From Bacteroidota bacterium (GTDB taxonomy: Bacteria; Bacteroidota; Bacteroidia; Cytophagales; Cytophagaceae), in contig JAEYZG010000037.1 in NCBI GenBank assembly GCA_023428135.1, forward strand, positions 1-64,000: DNA of 64,000 nucleotides, given 5' to 3'. Under the pieces are notes generated by a model. That model made no database searches, was not told the origin of the DNA, and worked only from the letters and a program-made list of their open reading frames with translations. Every line of letters starts with the position of its first letter. The first letter of the stretch is position 1. The position numbers and the translations under genes are program-made. Positions 9,444-18,402 of this stretch are shown piece by piece.

Positions 9444-9673
9444 GGCACTGGGTCATATCCGTTGCCACCCCAAGGGTGGCAACGCCCTATTCGTTTTATT
9501 CCCAACCAGCTTCCTTTGATGGGACCATGTTTTTTTACAGCCTCAATAAAATAAGCAGAACAAGTCGGATGATACCTGCAGGCTGCCGGTAAATAAGGGC
9601 TTATGGCCAGCTGGTAGATCTTCACCAGGAACAATATCAGCCATTTTAATGGAGTTAATAATATTTTTAACAT
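9440..9673 (-). CDS. yidD: Membrane protein insertion efficiency factor YidD
   Basis: A 77-residue YidD-family protein, a membrane-associated accessory factor linked to YidC-dependent insertion. The diagnostic segments are CRYHPTCSAYFIEAV and RCHPWGGNGYDPVP. An amphipathic or hydrophobic N terminus (LLTPLKWLILFLVKIYQ) is present. It stands alone here rather than with rnpA and yidC, and is convergent with lgt, overlapping by 4 bp. Confidence 0.95.
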   Translation of the reverse strand: MLKILLTPLKWLILFLVKIYQLAISPYLPAACRYHPTCSAYFIEAVKKHGPIKGSWLGIKRIGRCHPWGGNGYDPVP

Positions 9674-9821
9674 AATTTTCTTTTAAACCTCCTGATCCCT
9701 ATAACAGTTCCAGTTTTCTCCGTAAATATGAATATAAAACCACAAGGATATTATTAATAATGAGCAAATATTTGCATTTTTAATAATAAAAAAACCTCAA
9801 TATTCGCCGGAATCAGTTTAA

Positions 9822-11234
9822 ATGACTTTTAAGTTCTTCATCCTATTTATCTCCCTCCTGGCTCCAACTCTCATTTCTGCTCAGACAAATTCTCAATCTG
9901 AAGCTTGTGATACATCCTTTATTATTATTAATAACATAAAACTGGAAGGGAATAAGCGAACTAAGGACAAAATTATACTAAGAGAATTAAGTATTGTCCC
10001 GGGAGATACAATTTTCAAAAAAGAACTTGAACCTCTGCTCATTAAAACAAGAAACAGGATTTTTAATACAGGTTTATTTCTGAAGGCCGATATCATCTTA
10101 ATTGGAGATTCAACTGTACGTGAGTTGGAAATAGTTGTAAAAGAAAGACTCTTCACTTATCCCCTTCCGATATTAAGTCTTGCCGACCGTAATTTCAACG
10201 AATGGTGGTATACCAGAAACCATGACCTTTCCAGAATTGATTATGGGATAAACTTTATTAAGAAAAATGTAAGGGGGATGAATGAAACATTAAGATTAAA
10301 AGTGAATACCGGCTTTTCTACTAAAGCAGAACTCACTTATACAATTCCTTATCTTGACCGCAAACAAAGGATTGGATTAGTCCTTTTTACCGGAATTATT
10401 GAAAACAAAAAAATTCCATATCAAACACTAGAAAATGAGCTGGCATTTTTCGAAGGTAAGAATTTTGTCAGACGCAGAATTACAGGTAGCCTCACTTTTT
10501 CATACAGAAGGAGGTTTTACGAATTTCATAGCTTGAGCCTTGGGTTCTTTGCAACCAGAATATCAGATACAATTGCAGAGTTAAATCCTGACTATTTTCT
10601 GAATCAAAGGGTTCGGCAGAATTATTTTGATTTGAAATACACCTTTACCTTTGACAGGCGAGATATCATCTATTACCCTTTGAATGGCTTTTATATAAAA
10701 GCTGAAATAGATAAGCAGGGACTTTTAAACTCAGATGATGTAAATATATTTTCTTTAAAAACAGAGGGTTCTATTTACAAACCACTCGGTAAAGGATTTT
10801 TTGTTGCAGCTGGAAGTGCCCTTAAATATTCGACTCCCTCTAAACAGCCCTATTTTAATATTCGAGGGCTTGGATATATGAAAGATTATATCAGCGGATA
10901 TGAGCTTTTTGTAATAGACGGATCCTCCTATAGCCTTTTTAAGAGCAACATCAAATACAGACTTTTTAAAACAGAAAAGAAATTAAGCTTTCTCCCAACC
11001 GAAAAAATCAGAGGTATTCCCCTCACCCTGTATTTGAAAACTTATTTTGATACAGGATATGTAGTAGACCATTCACATAATCCTGGTAATGCCATACTTG
11101 CCAATCAGTGGCTTTGGGGTGGTGGTGCAGGATTTGACTTAGTCACTTATTATGACCTTGTCTTCAGATTTGAATATTCCGTGAATAAACAACTTCAGAC
11201 TGGTTTGTTTTTAAGCCTGAAAGCAGCTATTTAA
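9822..11234 (+). CDS. Omp85/BamA-type outer membrane protein with one POTRA
   Basis: A 470-residue outer membrane protein with a signal peptide ending in LISAQ (about residue 21). One POTRA-like domain follows (about 30-105, with IKLEGNKRTKDKIILREL), then a C-terminal surface-antigen (D15) beta-barrel. It is far shorter than BamA (~800 residues, five POTRAs), so it is a small Omp85 paralogue rather than the core assembly factor. Its substrate is unknown. The barrel ends in alternating hydrophobic strands. An AAAGC repeat begins at its stop codon. Confidence 0.78.
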   Translation: MTFKFFILFISLLAPTLISAQTNSQSEACDTSFIIINNIKLEGNKRTKDKIILRELSIVPGDTIFKKELEPLLIKTRNRIFNTGLFLKADIILIGDSTVRELEIVVKERLFTYPLPILSLADRNFNEWWYTRNHDLSRIDYGINFIKKNVRGMNETLRLKVNTGFSTKAELTYTIPYLDRKQRIGLVLFTGIIENKKIPYQTLENELAFFEGKNFVRRRITGSLTFSYRRRFYEFHSLSLGFFATRISDTIAELNPDYFLNQRVRQNYFDLKYTFTFDRRDIIYYPLNGFYIKAEIDKQGLLNSDDVNIFSLKTEGSIYKPLGKGFFVAAGSALKYSTPSKQPYFNIRGLGYMKDYISGYELFVIDGSSYSLFKSNIKYRLFKTEKKLSFLPTEKIRGIPLTLYLKTYFDTGYVVDHSHNPGNAILANQWLWGGGAGFDLVTYYDLVFRFEYSVNKQLQTGLFLSLKAAI

Positions 11235-11292
11235 GCAAAAAGCTTAAAGCGGAAAGTGGCATGTTTATACTTTTTGCTTTACGCTTTTTGCT
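11234..11292. repeat. AAAGC-type inverted repeat, copy 2
   Basis: The left arm (11234-11257) and right arm (11269-11292) are inverted copies matching at 21 of 24 positions, with an 11-nt loop. The left arm starts on the last base of the Omp85 gene's TAA stop. In mRNA sense the arm next to the stop is purine-rich (AAAAAGCTTAAAGC), as in copies 1, 3 and 4. Confidence 0.78.
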
Positions 11293-11425
11293 TTCAGCTT
11301 TTTCCAATATATTGCTCTGAATTGACCATAAAATATAGGTATTTAATCCATTTGTTAAACAATTTAATCCCTAAAGCATTTTAAGCTTTTATATTTTTTA
11401 CCAAAAAAAATCTATTGAGAATATC

Positions 11426-13672
11426 ATGTTGAAAAAACTAATTGTATTTACTGTCTGTTTGCTTTTTTTAAATCCTATCTGTCGTGCCGACGAGGGAATG
11501 TGGCTTCCTTTACTCATAAAGAGGCTTAACTTTGAAGATATGCAAAAGAAAGGTCTCAAGCTTACAGCAGATGAGATCTATAGTGTAAATCATTCAAGCC
11601 TGAAAGATGCTGTTGTTAATTTCGGAGGGTATTGTACCGGAGAAGTCATATCTGATAAAGGACTAATCCTTACCAACCACCACTGTGGTTATGAATCGGT
11701 ACAATCGCATAGTACAGTGGATCACGACTATCTTTCCGACGGCTTCTGGGCAAAAAAAATGTCAGAGGAACTGCCGACTCCAGGTCTTTCAGTAACTTTT
11801 CTGGTAAGAATGGAAGATGTAACGGATAAAATTCTGGCAGAATGTGCAGGGCTAAATCCTGATGAAAAAGAAGCTAAAATCGAACAGATATCTGCAGAAC
11901 TTGAAAAATCCGCAATAGCAGGAACGCATTACACCTCAGAAATCAAAAGTTTTTTTGAAGGAAATGAATATTACCTGTTTGTTTATGAAGTATTTAAAGA
12001 CATAAGACTTGTAGGAGCTCCTCCATCAAGCATCGGAAAATTCGGAGGCGATACCGATAACTGGATGTGGCCAAGACATACAGGGGACTTTTCCATGTTC
12101 AGGGTCTACACAGGACCAGACGGAAAACCGGCTGAATATTCAACAAACAATGTCCCGTTAAAGCCTAAATTTCACCTTACCATTTCATTGGACGGATACG
12201 AAAAAGGTTCCTTCACTATGATAATGGGATATCCGGGAAGTACAGAAAGATATCTTACATCTGGAGGTGTTGAACTTGCATATGAAATCACCAATCCTGA
12301 CAAAATCAAAATCAGGGAAAAAAGATTGGCTCTTATGAAAGAAGATATGGATGCTGACCCCGAGGTAAGAATCAAATACGCAGCAAATTATGCTCAGGTA
12401 ATTAATTATTACAAATATTTCATAGGTCAGAATCAAGGATTAAGAAGGCTGGATGTTGCAGATCAAAAGAAAGCCAGGGAGCAAAAATTTCAGGAATGGG
12501 CCGACTCTGACCCTGAGAGAAAAAAGACCTATGGTGATTTGCTTCCCCAATTTGAGAAAACATATGAGGAATATAAAATTGTTGCTCCTGCCTATACTTA
12601 TCTTGAAGAAGCTGCCTTTGGCACAGAAATCCTCCTTTTTGCATACAAACTGAATGGATTTTACCAGGCACTGCAAAATGCTAAGACACCACAGGAAACT
12701 CAAGCTGCTGCTAAAGCTGCTAAAGCTCAGTCTGACGAATTCTTTAAAAATTATAATCCACCAACAGACCAAAAGATTTTTGCAGCATTGTTACAAATGT
12801 ATCATGATGATGTGAATCCCAAACTAGTGCCTTCAGTCCTTAAAGAAGTAAATAAGAAATACAAAGGTGACTTCTCTAAATTTGCTGAATATGTGTTTTC
12901 AAATTCAATCCTTGCTTCAAAAGAAAAAATGGATAATTTTCTTAAAAAGCCTTCAGCAAAGGTACTGGAGAAAGATCCTGCATTCAAAACAAGTCAAGCA
13001 ATCATCAGTGATTTCAGAGCACTTGCCGGACCTTTCCTGGGAATGATTTTCGCAAAACTGGAAGTTGCTAATAACTTATACCTTAAAGGAATCAGGGAAA
13101 TGAATAAAGACGCTAAACTATATCCTGATGCTAACTTTTCCATGAGGTTAACCTATGGCTCTGTTGAAGATTATTATCCCAAAGATGCAGCCCACTTTTC
13201 TTACTATACTACCATTGAAGGGATCATAGAGAAAGAAGATCCTAAAAACGAAGAATTCATAGTTCCTAAAAAACTAATAGACCTATACAATCGCAAAGAT
13301 TATGGTAGATACGGATATAAGGGAACCCTTCCTGTAAACTTTATCTCCACCAATGATATTACGGGTGGAAATTCAGGTAGCCCTGTTATGAATGCTTACG
13401 GACATTTGATTGGTTGTGCATTCGATGGTAACTGGGAAGCAATGAGTGGAGATATTATCTATGAACCAAAATTACAAAGAACTATTTCAGTAGATATCAG
13501 ATATATTTTATTCATTATTGACAAATATGCAGGTGCAGAAAACCTCATCAAAGAGATGACAATTGTACAAAATTACAAGTCTCCTTCAGCAAGTCAGGAA
13601 GAATCATCAGACAAAAATAAACCTGTCGAAACAATTAAGACAGGTAATAAAAAATTGGAAAAGGTTAACTAG
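11426..13672 (+). CDS. S46 family dipeptidyl peptidase, DPP7-like
   Basis: A 748-residue exported serine peptidase that releases dipeptides from peptide N termini in the periplasm. A signal peptide covers about residues 1-21. The chymotrypsin-like triad is H86 in TNHHCGY, D221 in RHTGDF and S650 in GGNSGSPV, with the usual large helical insert between D and S. Glycine 668 in AFDGNWE sits 18 residues after the serine. In P. gingivalis DPP11 the corresponding residue is Arg673, which dictates Asp/Glu preference; glycine is the DPP7 state, so a hydrophobic P1 preference is inferred. The last 30 residues are a low-complexity charged tail. It is convergent with the response regulator, 10 bp away. 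Confidence 0.92.
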   Translation: MLKKLIVFTVCLLFLNPICRADEGMWLPLLIKRLNFEDMQKKGLKLTADEIYSVNHSSLKDAVVNFGGYCTGEVISDKGLILTNHHCGYESVQSHSTVDHDYLSDGFWAKKMSEELPTPGLSVTFLVRMEDVTDKILAECAGLNPDEKEAKIEQISAELEKSAIAGTHYTSEIKSFFEGNEYYLFVYEVFKDIRLVGAPPSSIGKFGGDTDNWMWPRHTGDFSMFRVYTGPDGKPAEYSTNNVPLKPKFHLTISLDGYEKGSFTMIMGYPGSTERYLTSGGVELAYEITNPDKIKIREKRLALMKEDMDADPEVRIKYAANYAQVINYYKYFIGQNQGLRRLDVADQKKAREQKFQEWADSDPERKKTYGDLLPQFEKTYEEYKIVAPAYTYLEEAAFGTEILLFAYKLNGFYQALQNAKTPQETQAAAKAAKAQSDEFFKNYNPPTDQKIFAALLQMYHDDVNPKLVPSVLKEVNKKYKGDFSKFAEYVFSNSILASKEKMDNFLKKPSAKVLEKDPAFKTSQAIISDFRALAGPFLGMIFAKLEVANNLYLKGIREMNKDAKLYPDANFSMRLTYGSVEDYYPKDAAHFSYYTTIEGIIEKEDPKNEEFIVPKKLIDLYNRKDYGRYGYKGTLPVNFISTNDITGGNSGSPVMNAYGHLIGCAFDGNWEAMSGDIIYEPKLQRTISVDIRYILFIIDKYAGAENLIKEMTIVQNYKSPSASQEESSDKNKPVETIKTGNKKLEKVN

Positions 13673-13682
13673 TAGTTAAATC

Positions 13683-14093
13683 TTAAACCACCGAAGCATT
13701 TCTTCTGATAAACCCCAACAGATTCTCTTCTGTTAGGGGTTTATTTATATATCCTGCAGCAATCGGAGAACTTTCCACCTTTTTGATATCATTTGTATTG
13801 GTACTAGTTGTTAAAACCACGATCATAGGCCTTTCAACAGTATTACCCTTCAATTTTTCATATTCTTCCAAAAACTCGAATCCATCCATTACTGGCATAT
13901 TGATATCCAGCAGAATCAGAGTAGGCTGCTCATTCTTTTCACAATTTTTAAGATAAGTAATTGCTTCCTGACCATTGTTTGTCACAATAATTTCTTCCGA
14001 CAAACCTATTCTCCTTATTAATCTGAGATTTATGTAATTATTGATTTTATCATCATCAACAAGGAGAACTTTATTAAACTTTTTCTCTGGCAT
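13683..14093 (-). CDS. Single-domain response regulator (CheY-like)
   Basis: A 136-residue receiver domain with no output domain. The acidic pocket is VDDD (about 12-15), the phosphoacceptor is D63 in LLDINMPVMDG, the conserved Thr is in the VLTTSTN strand and the Lys is in INKPLTEEN. Such lone receivers act by phosphotransfer or protein contact. No partner kinase is adjacent; the nearest histidine kinase in the window is at 52285. Its 3' coding end contains a hairpin that could terminate the convergent peptidase gene. Confidence 0.93.
   Translation of the reverse strand: MPEKKFNKVLLVDDDKINNYINLRLIRRIGLSEEIIVTNNGQEAITYLKNCEKNEQPTLILLDINMPVMDGFEFLEEYEKLKGNTVERPMIVVLTTSTNTNDIKKVESSPIAAGYINKPLTEENLLGFIRRNASVV
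13708..13744 (+). terminator. Hairpin inside the response regulator 3' end, probable terminator for the S46 gene
   Basis: An inverted repeat (13708-13721 with 13730-13744, core AAACCCCAACAG/CTGTTAGGGGTTT with one bulged base) is followed on the plus strand by TTATTTATATAT. It lies 36 bp past the S46 peptidase stop but within the antisense coding region of the convergent receiver gene. Confidence 0.5.
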
Positions 14094-14554
14094 AACACAC
14101 CTTTCTAAATTTTCCCTTTAATAATTAAAATAAAAAAGTACCGAAAAAATCTTTACACAAATTGTGCCTGAAATCCTCCATCTATCACCACCTTCAATCG
14201 TTTTCTTTTAATAACGATTTATTTGCCTCAAATATCTTTTTCTTCCAAAGAAAAATTTGAAAGCAATTGTCACTTCAGGCCACTTTGGGAGCTCTTCTAA
14301 AGGGAATAAAGATTAAATTCATTTACTATACTGTAAACTAAGATCTTACATTTAATACTAGAAGATATAAGTTCCTGAAGCAATATAGGGAAGAGGGATA
14401 ATTGCTTCGGCCAACCTTAATTTAGACTTTTTATTTTAAATTGAAAACTGTGAGCAACAAACTTCTTATTTTTTGTTTTACGGAAAAAGCAGATTTTATT
14501 AAGCAATAAATATTTTTAATTTTGTCGGTTTGCAAAGCATACCAAATATAAAAG
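14094..14554. other. 461-bp intergenic region upstream of valS
   Basis: No coding region, hairpin or repeat could be supported here. It lies between the divergent response regulator and valS. On the plus strand TAATTTTG at 14517-14524 matches the Bacteroidota -7 box TAnnTTTG and would start RNA about 25 nt before the valS ATG, but no TTG element at 17-23 nt upstream was found. Confidence 0.4.
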
Positions 14555-17194
14555 ATGGAAATTAAGAAGACATACAGTCCTAAAGAAGTTGAAAACAAAT
14601 GGTATTCCTATTGGATGAATAATGGTTTTTTCGCAGCAAAACCCAATCCTGATAAGGAACCATACACAATTGTTATTCCTCCGCCAAATGTCACAGGAGT
14701 TCTGCATATGGGACATATGCTTAACAATACCATCCAGGATGTGCTTATCAGAAAAGCAAGAATGGAAGGAAAAGAAGCTTGCTGGGTAGCAGGAACTGAC
14801 CATGCATCGATTGCTACTGAAGCAAAGGTAGTTGCAATGCTTAGAGAAAAAGGTATTAAGAAAAGTGATCTTTCAAGAGATGAATTTTTGAAATATGCAT
14901 GGGAATGGAAAGAGAAGTATGGCGGAATTATACTTGAACAACTAAAAAAACTAGGTGCCTCATGTGACTGGGACAGAACCAGATTCACCATGGAGCCGGA
15001 GATGTCTGATGCGGTTATTGAAGTATTTATAAAATTATACAGAGATGGCCTGATCTATAGAGGTAACAGAATGGTCAACTGGGACCCTCAGGGAAAAACG
15101 GCTCTTTCTGATGAAGAAGTTATTCACAAAGAAGTAAATTCAAAACTTTATTTTCTTAAATATCAGATAGATGGTTCTGAAGATTACATTACAGTTGCCA
15201 CTACAAGACCAGAGACTATTCTCGGAGATACCGCCATTTGCGTTAATCCAAAAGATCAGAGATATCAGCATCTGAAAGGTAAGAAAGCTGTTGTTCCTCT
15301 TATCGGAAGAAAAATTCCTGTGATAATGGATGAGTATGTTGATATGGAATTTGGAACAGGCTGCTTGAAAGTTACCCCTGCTCATGATGTTAATGACTAT
15401 GCACTTGGCCAGAAGCATAATCTTGAGATCATTGATATCATGAATGACGACGGTACATTCAACGCTAAAGCCCAGTTGTATGTGGGCGAAGACCGATTCA
15501 AAGTAAGAAAGCTCATTTCTAAAGAACTTGAAGAAAAAGCATTTTTACTAAAGACAGAAGATATAAAAAACAGTGTCGGATATTCTGAAAGAACTGATGC
15601 TGTAATTGAGCCAAGATTATCTCTTCAATGGTTTGTAGATATGAAGAAGTTTCTGGAGAAAAAGCCGGAAGCACTATCTTCAGTGATGAATGACGAGATT
15701 CAGCTTATTCCTTCCAAGTTTAAAAATACATACAGACATTGGATGGAAAACATCAAAGACTGGTGTATCTCCAGGCAGCTTTGGTGGGGACAAAGAATTC
15801 CAGCTTATTATCTGGTTAATAATCCATCAGCAGAGCCTGTTGTAGCATTCACAGAACAAGAAGCTTTAGAACTGTTTCAGAAAAACTATCCAGGCACAAA
15901 AGCTTCGGATATAAGACAGGATGAAGATGTACTGGACACCTGGTTCTCTTCATGGCTATGGCCTATTTCTGTATTTGATGGCTTTAAAGATCCACAAAAT
16001 AAAGACATCAACTACTTCTACCCTACTAATGATCTGGTAACAGCTCCTGAAATTTTATTCTTCTGGGTTGCAAGAATGATCATGGCAGGTTATATGTTCC
16101 GCGGTGAAATACCATTCAAGAAGGTATACCTTACAGGTATCGTAAGAGATAAACAAGGCAGAAAAATGTCCAAATCTCTAGGTAATTCTCCAGACCCTCT
16201 TGATTTGATTGATAAATATGGTGCTGATGGTATGAGAGTTGGAATGTTATTAAGCTCTCCGGCAGGAAATGACCTGTTGTTTGATGAAAAACTTTGTGAG
16301 CAAGGAAGAAATTTCACCAACAAAATTTACCATGCTTACAATCTTATTAGTGGCTGGGAAATAAAAGAAGGAAGTAATCCGGATAATATTGCTGCCATTG
16401 AATGGATGGAGTCTAAATTTTCTGCTGCTCTTATAGAGCTGGAAGATAATTTTGCAAAATACAGATTGTCTGATGCCCTTATGACCGTATATAAACTTGT
16501 TTGGGATGATTTCTGTGCCAACTATTTAGAAATGATCAAACCAGGCTTTACACAGCCGATCGACAAGGATACTTATACTAAAACCATAAGTCTTTTTGAA
16601 AAACTGCTGAGGGTAATTCATCCGTTCACTCCATTTATTTCAGAAGAGTTCTGGCATAAAATAAAAGATAGATCAGAGAAGGAATGTCTCATCATTGCTG
16701 AATGGCCTAAAGTTACAACAACTAATATTAACAAAGAGATTATTGCTAATGGAGATCTCGCAATTGAGGTGGTTTCAAATATTAGAAACATCAGAAATAC
16801 CAAGCAAATTGCAAAATTCGATCCTTTGAAGCTTTTCGTAAAGAATGTACATCCAGAATTAACCAGTAAATTTGGACCTGTAATTAAAAAGCTAGCTTGC
16901 ATTGAATCTATCGAGATAACGGACCAGGCTGTAGAGGGAGCTTCAACATTCATCATCCGTAGTTCAGAGTTTTATGTACCTGTCGGAGGTGTTGTAGATG
17001 TTGAAAAAGAAAAGGAAAACCTATTGAAGCAACTGGAGCACAAAAAAGGATTTCTTGCTAGTGTAGAGAAAAAACTAAGTAATGAAAAATTCGTTACTGG
17101 AGCACCTGCCCCAGTATTAGAGCTTGAAAGAAAGAAAAAAGCAGACGCTGAAGCAGAAATTCAGGCTTTGGAAAAAAGTCTGGCCAATCTTTAA
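14555..17194 (+). CDS. valS: Valyl-tRNA synthetase
   Basis: An 879-residue class I aminoacyl-tRNA synthetase charging tRNA-Val. Visible are the HIGH-type motif (PPPNVTGVLHMGHM, about 42-55), the CP1 editing domain (TTRPETILGDTA), the KMSKS loop (GRKMSKSLGN, about residue 533) and the C-terminal coiled-coil arm (about 810-879) typical of ValRS. Length is normal. It is a single gene followed by a strong terminator. Confidence 0.97.
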   Translation: MEIKKTYSPKEVENKWYSYWMNNGFFAAKPNPDKEPYTIVIPPPNVTGVLHMGHMLNNTIQDVLIRKARMEGKEACWVAGTDHASIATEAKVVAMLREKGIKKSDLSRDEFLKYAWEWKEKYGGIILEQLKKLGASCDWDRTRFTMEPEMSDAVIEVFIKLYRDGLIYRGNRMVNWDPQGKTALSDEEVIHKEVNSKLYFLKYQIDGSEDYITVATTRPETILGDTAICVNPKDQRYQHLKGKKAVVPLIGRKIPVIMDEYVDMEFGTGCLKVTPAHDVNDYALGQKHNLEIIDIMNDDGTFNAKAQLYVGEDRFKVRKLISKELEEKAFLLKTEDIKNSVGYSERTDAVIEPRLSLQWFVDMKKFLEKKPEALSSVMNDEIQLIPSKFKNTYRHWMENIKDWCISRQLWWGQRIPAYYLVNNPSAEPVVAFTEQEALELFQKNYPGTKASDIRQDEDVLDTWFSSWLWPISVFDGFKDPQNKDINYFYPTNDLVTAPEILFFWVARMIMAGYMFRGEIPFKKVYLTGIVRDKQGRKMSKSLGNSPDPLDLIDKYGADGMRVGMLLSSPAGNDLLFDEKLCEQGRNFTNKIYHAYNLISGWEIKEGSNPDNIAAIEWMESKFSAALIELEDNFAKYRLSDALMTVYKLVWDDFCANYLEMIKPGFTQPIDKDTYTKTISLFEKLLRVIHPFTPFISEEFWHKIKDRSEKECLIIAEWPKVTTTNINKEIIANGDLAIEVVSNIRNIRNTKQIAKFDPLKLFVKNVHPELTSKFGPVIKKLACIESIEITDQAVEGASTFIIRSSEFYVPVGGVVDVEKEKENLLKQLEHKKGFLASVEKKLSNEKFVTGAPAPVLELERKKKADAEAEIQALEKSLANL

Positions 17195-17250
17195 AAAAAG
17201 CATTTTACGAATCTAGATTTATAAGGTTTCTGTTTTAAACTTTTTCCATT

Positions 17251-17292
17251 AAAAGGCTGAAAATTGACAAAAATTTTCAGCCTTTTTTTCAT
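17251..17292 (+). terminator. Terminator after valS
   Basis: A perfect 15-bp stem (17251-17265 with 17272-17286, core AAAAGGCTGAAAATT) with a 6-nt loop, followed by T residues, 56 bp after the valS stop. Confidence 0.88.
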
Positions 17293-17333
17293 TTTTTCAG
17301 TACACTACTTTTAAGTTTAGATCAACTTTAAGG

Positions 17334-18296
17334 ATGAAAAAATTAATACTCTTTAGTTCATTGTTGTTTATACTTTCTATTATTGGAGAAGATACCTTTG
17401 CCCAAAATCCGGCACAAACCAAAAAGAAAGCTAAGGCTGCAAAAAAAGGAAGAAATAAAAAACAAGAACCATATCAAATAGTCTGGAGAGACAAAGATTC
17501 TGACGGTGACGGCGTACCTGACGGAAGAGATAAATGTATCCATACTCCTAAAGGGGAACCTGTTACAACCTTTGGTTGTCCATACGACGTAGATTTTGAC
17601 GGTGTTTATGACTACGAAGACCAGTGTAAAAATGAAGCCGGACCTAAAGAAAACAAGGGATGTCCGTGGGGAGACAGGGATAAAGACGGAATTATGGATA
17701 ATAAAGATGATTGTCCTGATGTTCCCGGAATAGCCCAGTTCAGAGGCTGCCCTGATACGGACGGTGATGGTATTCAGGACAAAGACGATCAATGCCCTCA
17801 GGAAAGAGGTACCATTGCCTATAAAGGCTGCCCTCCTCCTTTCGTAGATACTGATGGTGACGGTGTTGGAGATTATGATGACCTTTGCATGAGAACCCCA
17901 GGGGTGAAATCAAACAAAGGATGCCCTGAAATCAAACCAGAAGAAAAGAAAGCATTGGAAGAGGCGTTCAAAAATCTGTTATTTGAAACAAACAGCGATG
18001 TTATTATCAGCTCTTCTTATAACTCGCTGAACAAACTTGCGTCTGTAATGGTGAACAACCCGAGATCAAAACTACACCTTGAAGGACACACTGACAACGT
18101 TGGTGATGACAACTCAAACATGGATCTTTCAAAAAGAAGATCAGAATCTGTTAAGCGTTATCTTGGAACCAAAGGTGTAAATGCAAGCAGAATCACAACT
18201 GCTGGCTTCGGGGAAACCAAACCTGTTGACACCAATGATACAGATTCCGGAAGACAGGCTAACAGGCGTGTAGAGATGAACATTATGTATGAATAG
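17334..18296 (+). CDS. OmpA family protein with thrombospondin type 3 repeats
   Basis: A 320-residue exported protein with a signal peptide (about 1-23). A basic linker is followed by calcium-binding TSP3-like repeats (about 50-205, repeated DxDGDGxxDxxDxC units) and a C-terminal OmpA peptidoglycan-binding domain (about 210-320, with LEGHTDNVGDD and RANRRVE-like ends). There is no N-terminal beta-barrel, so it is probably a periplasmic or outer-membrane-attached cell-wall linker. The repeats contain regularly spaced cysteines. It is a single gene with its own terminator. Confidence 0.9.
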   Translation: MKKLILFSSLLFILSIIGEDTFAQNPAQTKKKAKAAKKGRNKKQEPYQIVWRDKDSDGDGVPDGRDKCIHTPKGEPVTTFGCPYDVDFDGVYDYEDQCKNEAGPKENKGCPWGDRDKDGIMDNKDDCPDVPGIAQFRGCPDTDGDGIQDKDDQCPQERGTIAYKGCPPPFVDTDGDGVGDYDDLCMRTPGVKSNKGCPEIKPEEKKALEEAFKNLLFETNSDVIISSSYNSLNKLASVMVNNPRSKLHLEGHTDNVGDDNSNMDLSKRRSESVKRYLGTKGVNASRITTAGFGETKPVDTNDTDSGRQANRRVEMNIMYE

Positions 18297-18321
18297 TATT
18301 ATTCCCAAATAATATCTAAAT

Positions 18322-18354
18322 AAAAAAATCCGGTCAAATTGGCCGGATTTTTTT
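18322..18354 (+). terminator. Bidirectional terminator between the ompA-like gene and ald
   Basis: A perfect 12-bp stem (18322-18333 with 18343-18354, AAAAAAATCCGG) with A and T runs inside the stem, so it can work for both convergent genes. Confidence 0.88.
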
Positions 18355-18373
18355 ATTTAGCTCATTAGTAATT

Positions 18374-18402
18374 TTAACTTTCAACTTTGTGCTTTCAACT
18401 TT
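18374..18402. repeat. AAAGC-type repeat, copy 3 (single arm)
   Basis: On the minus strand the bases directly after the ald stop (18403-18405) read as a run of AAAGTTGAAAGCACAAAGTT-type units. Only the purine-rich, stop-proximal arm is present. A matching pyrimidine arm is missing, and the nearby terminator at 18322-18354 may serve instead. Confidence 0.6.
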
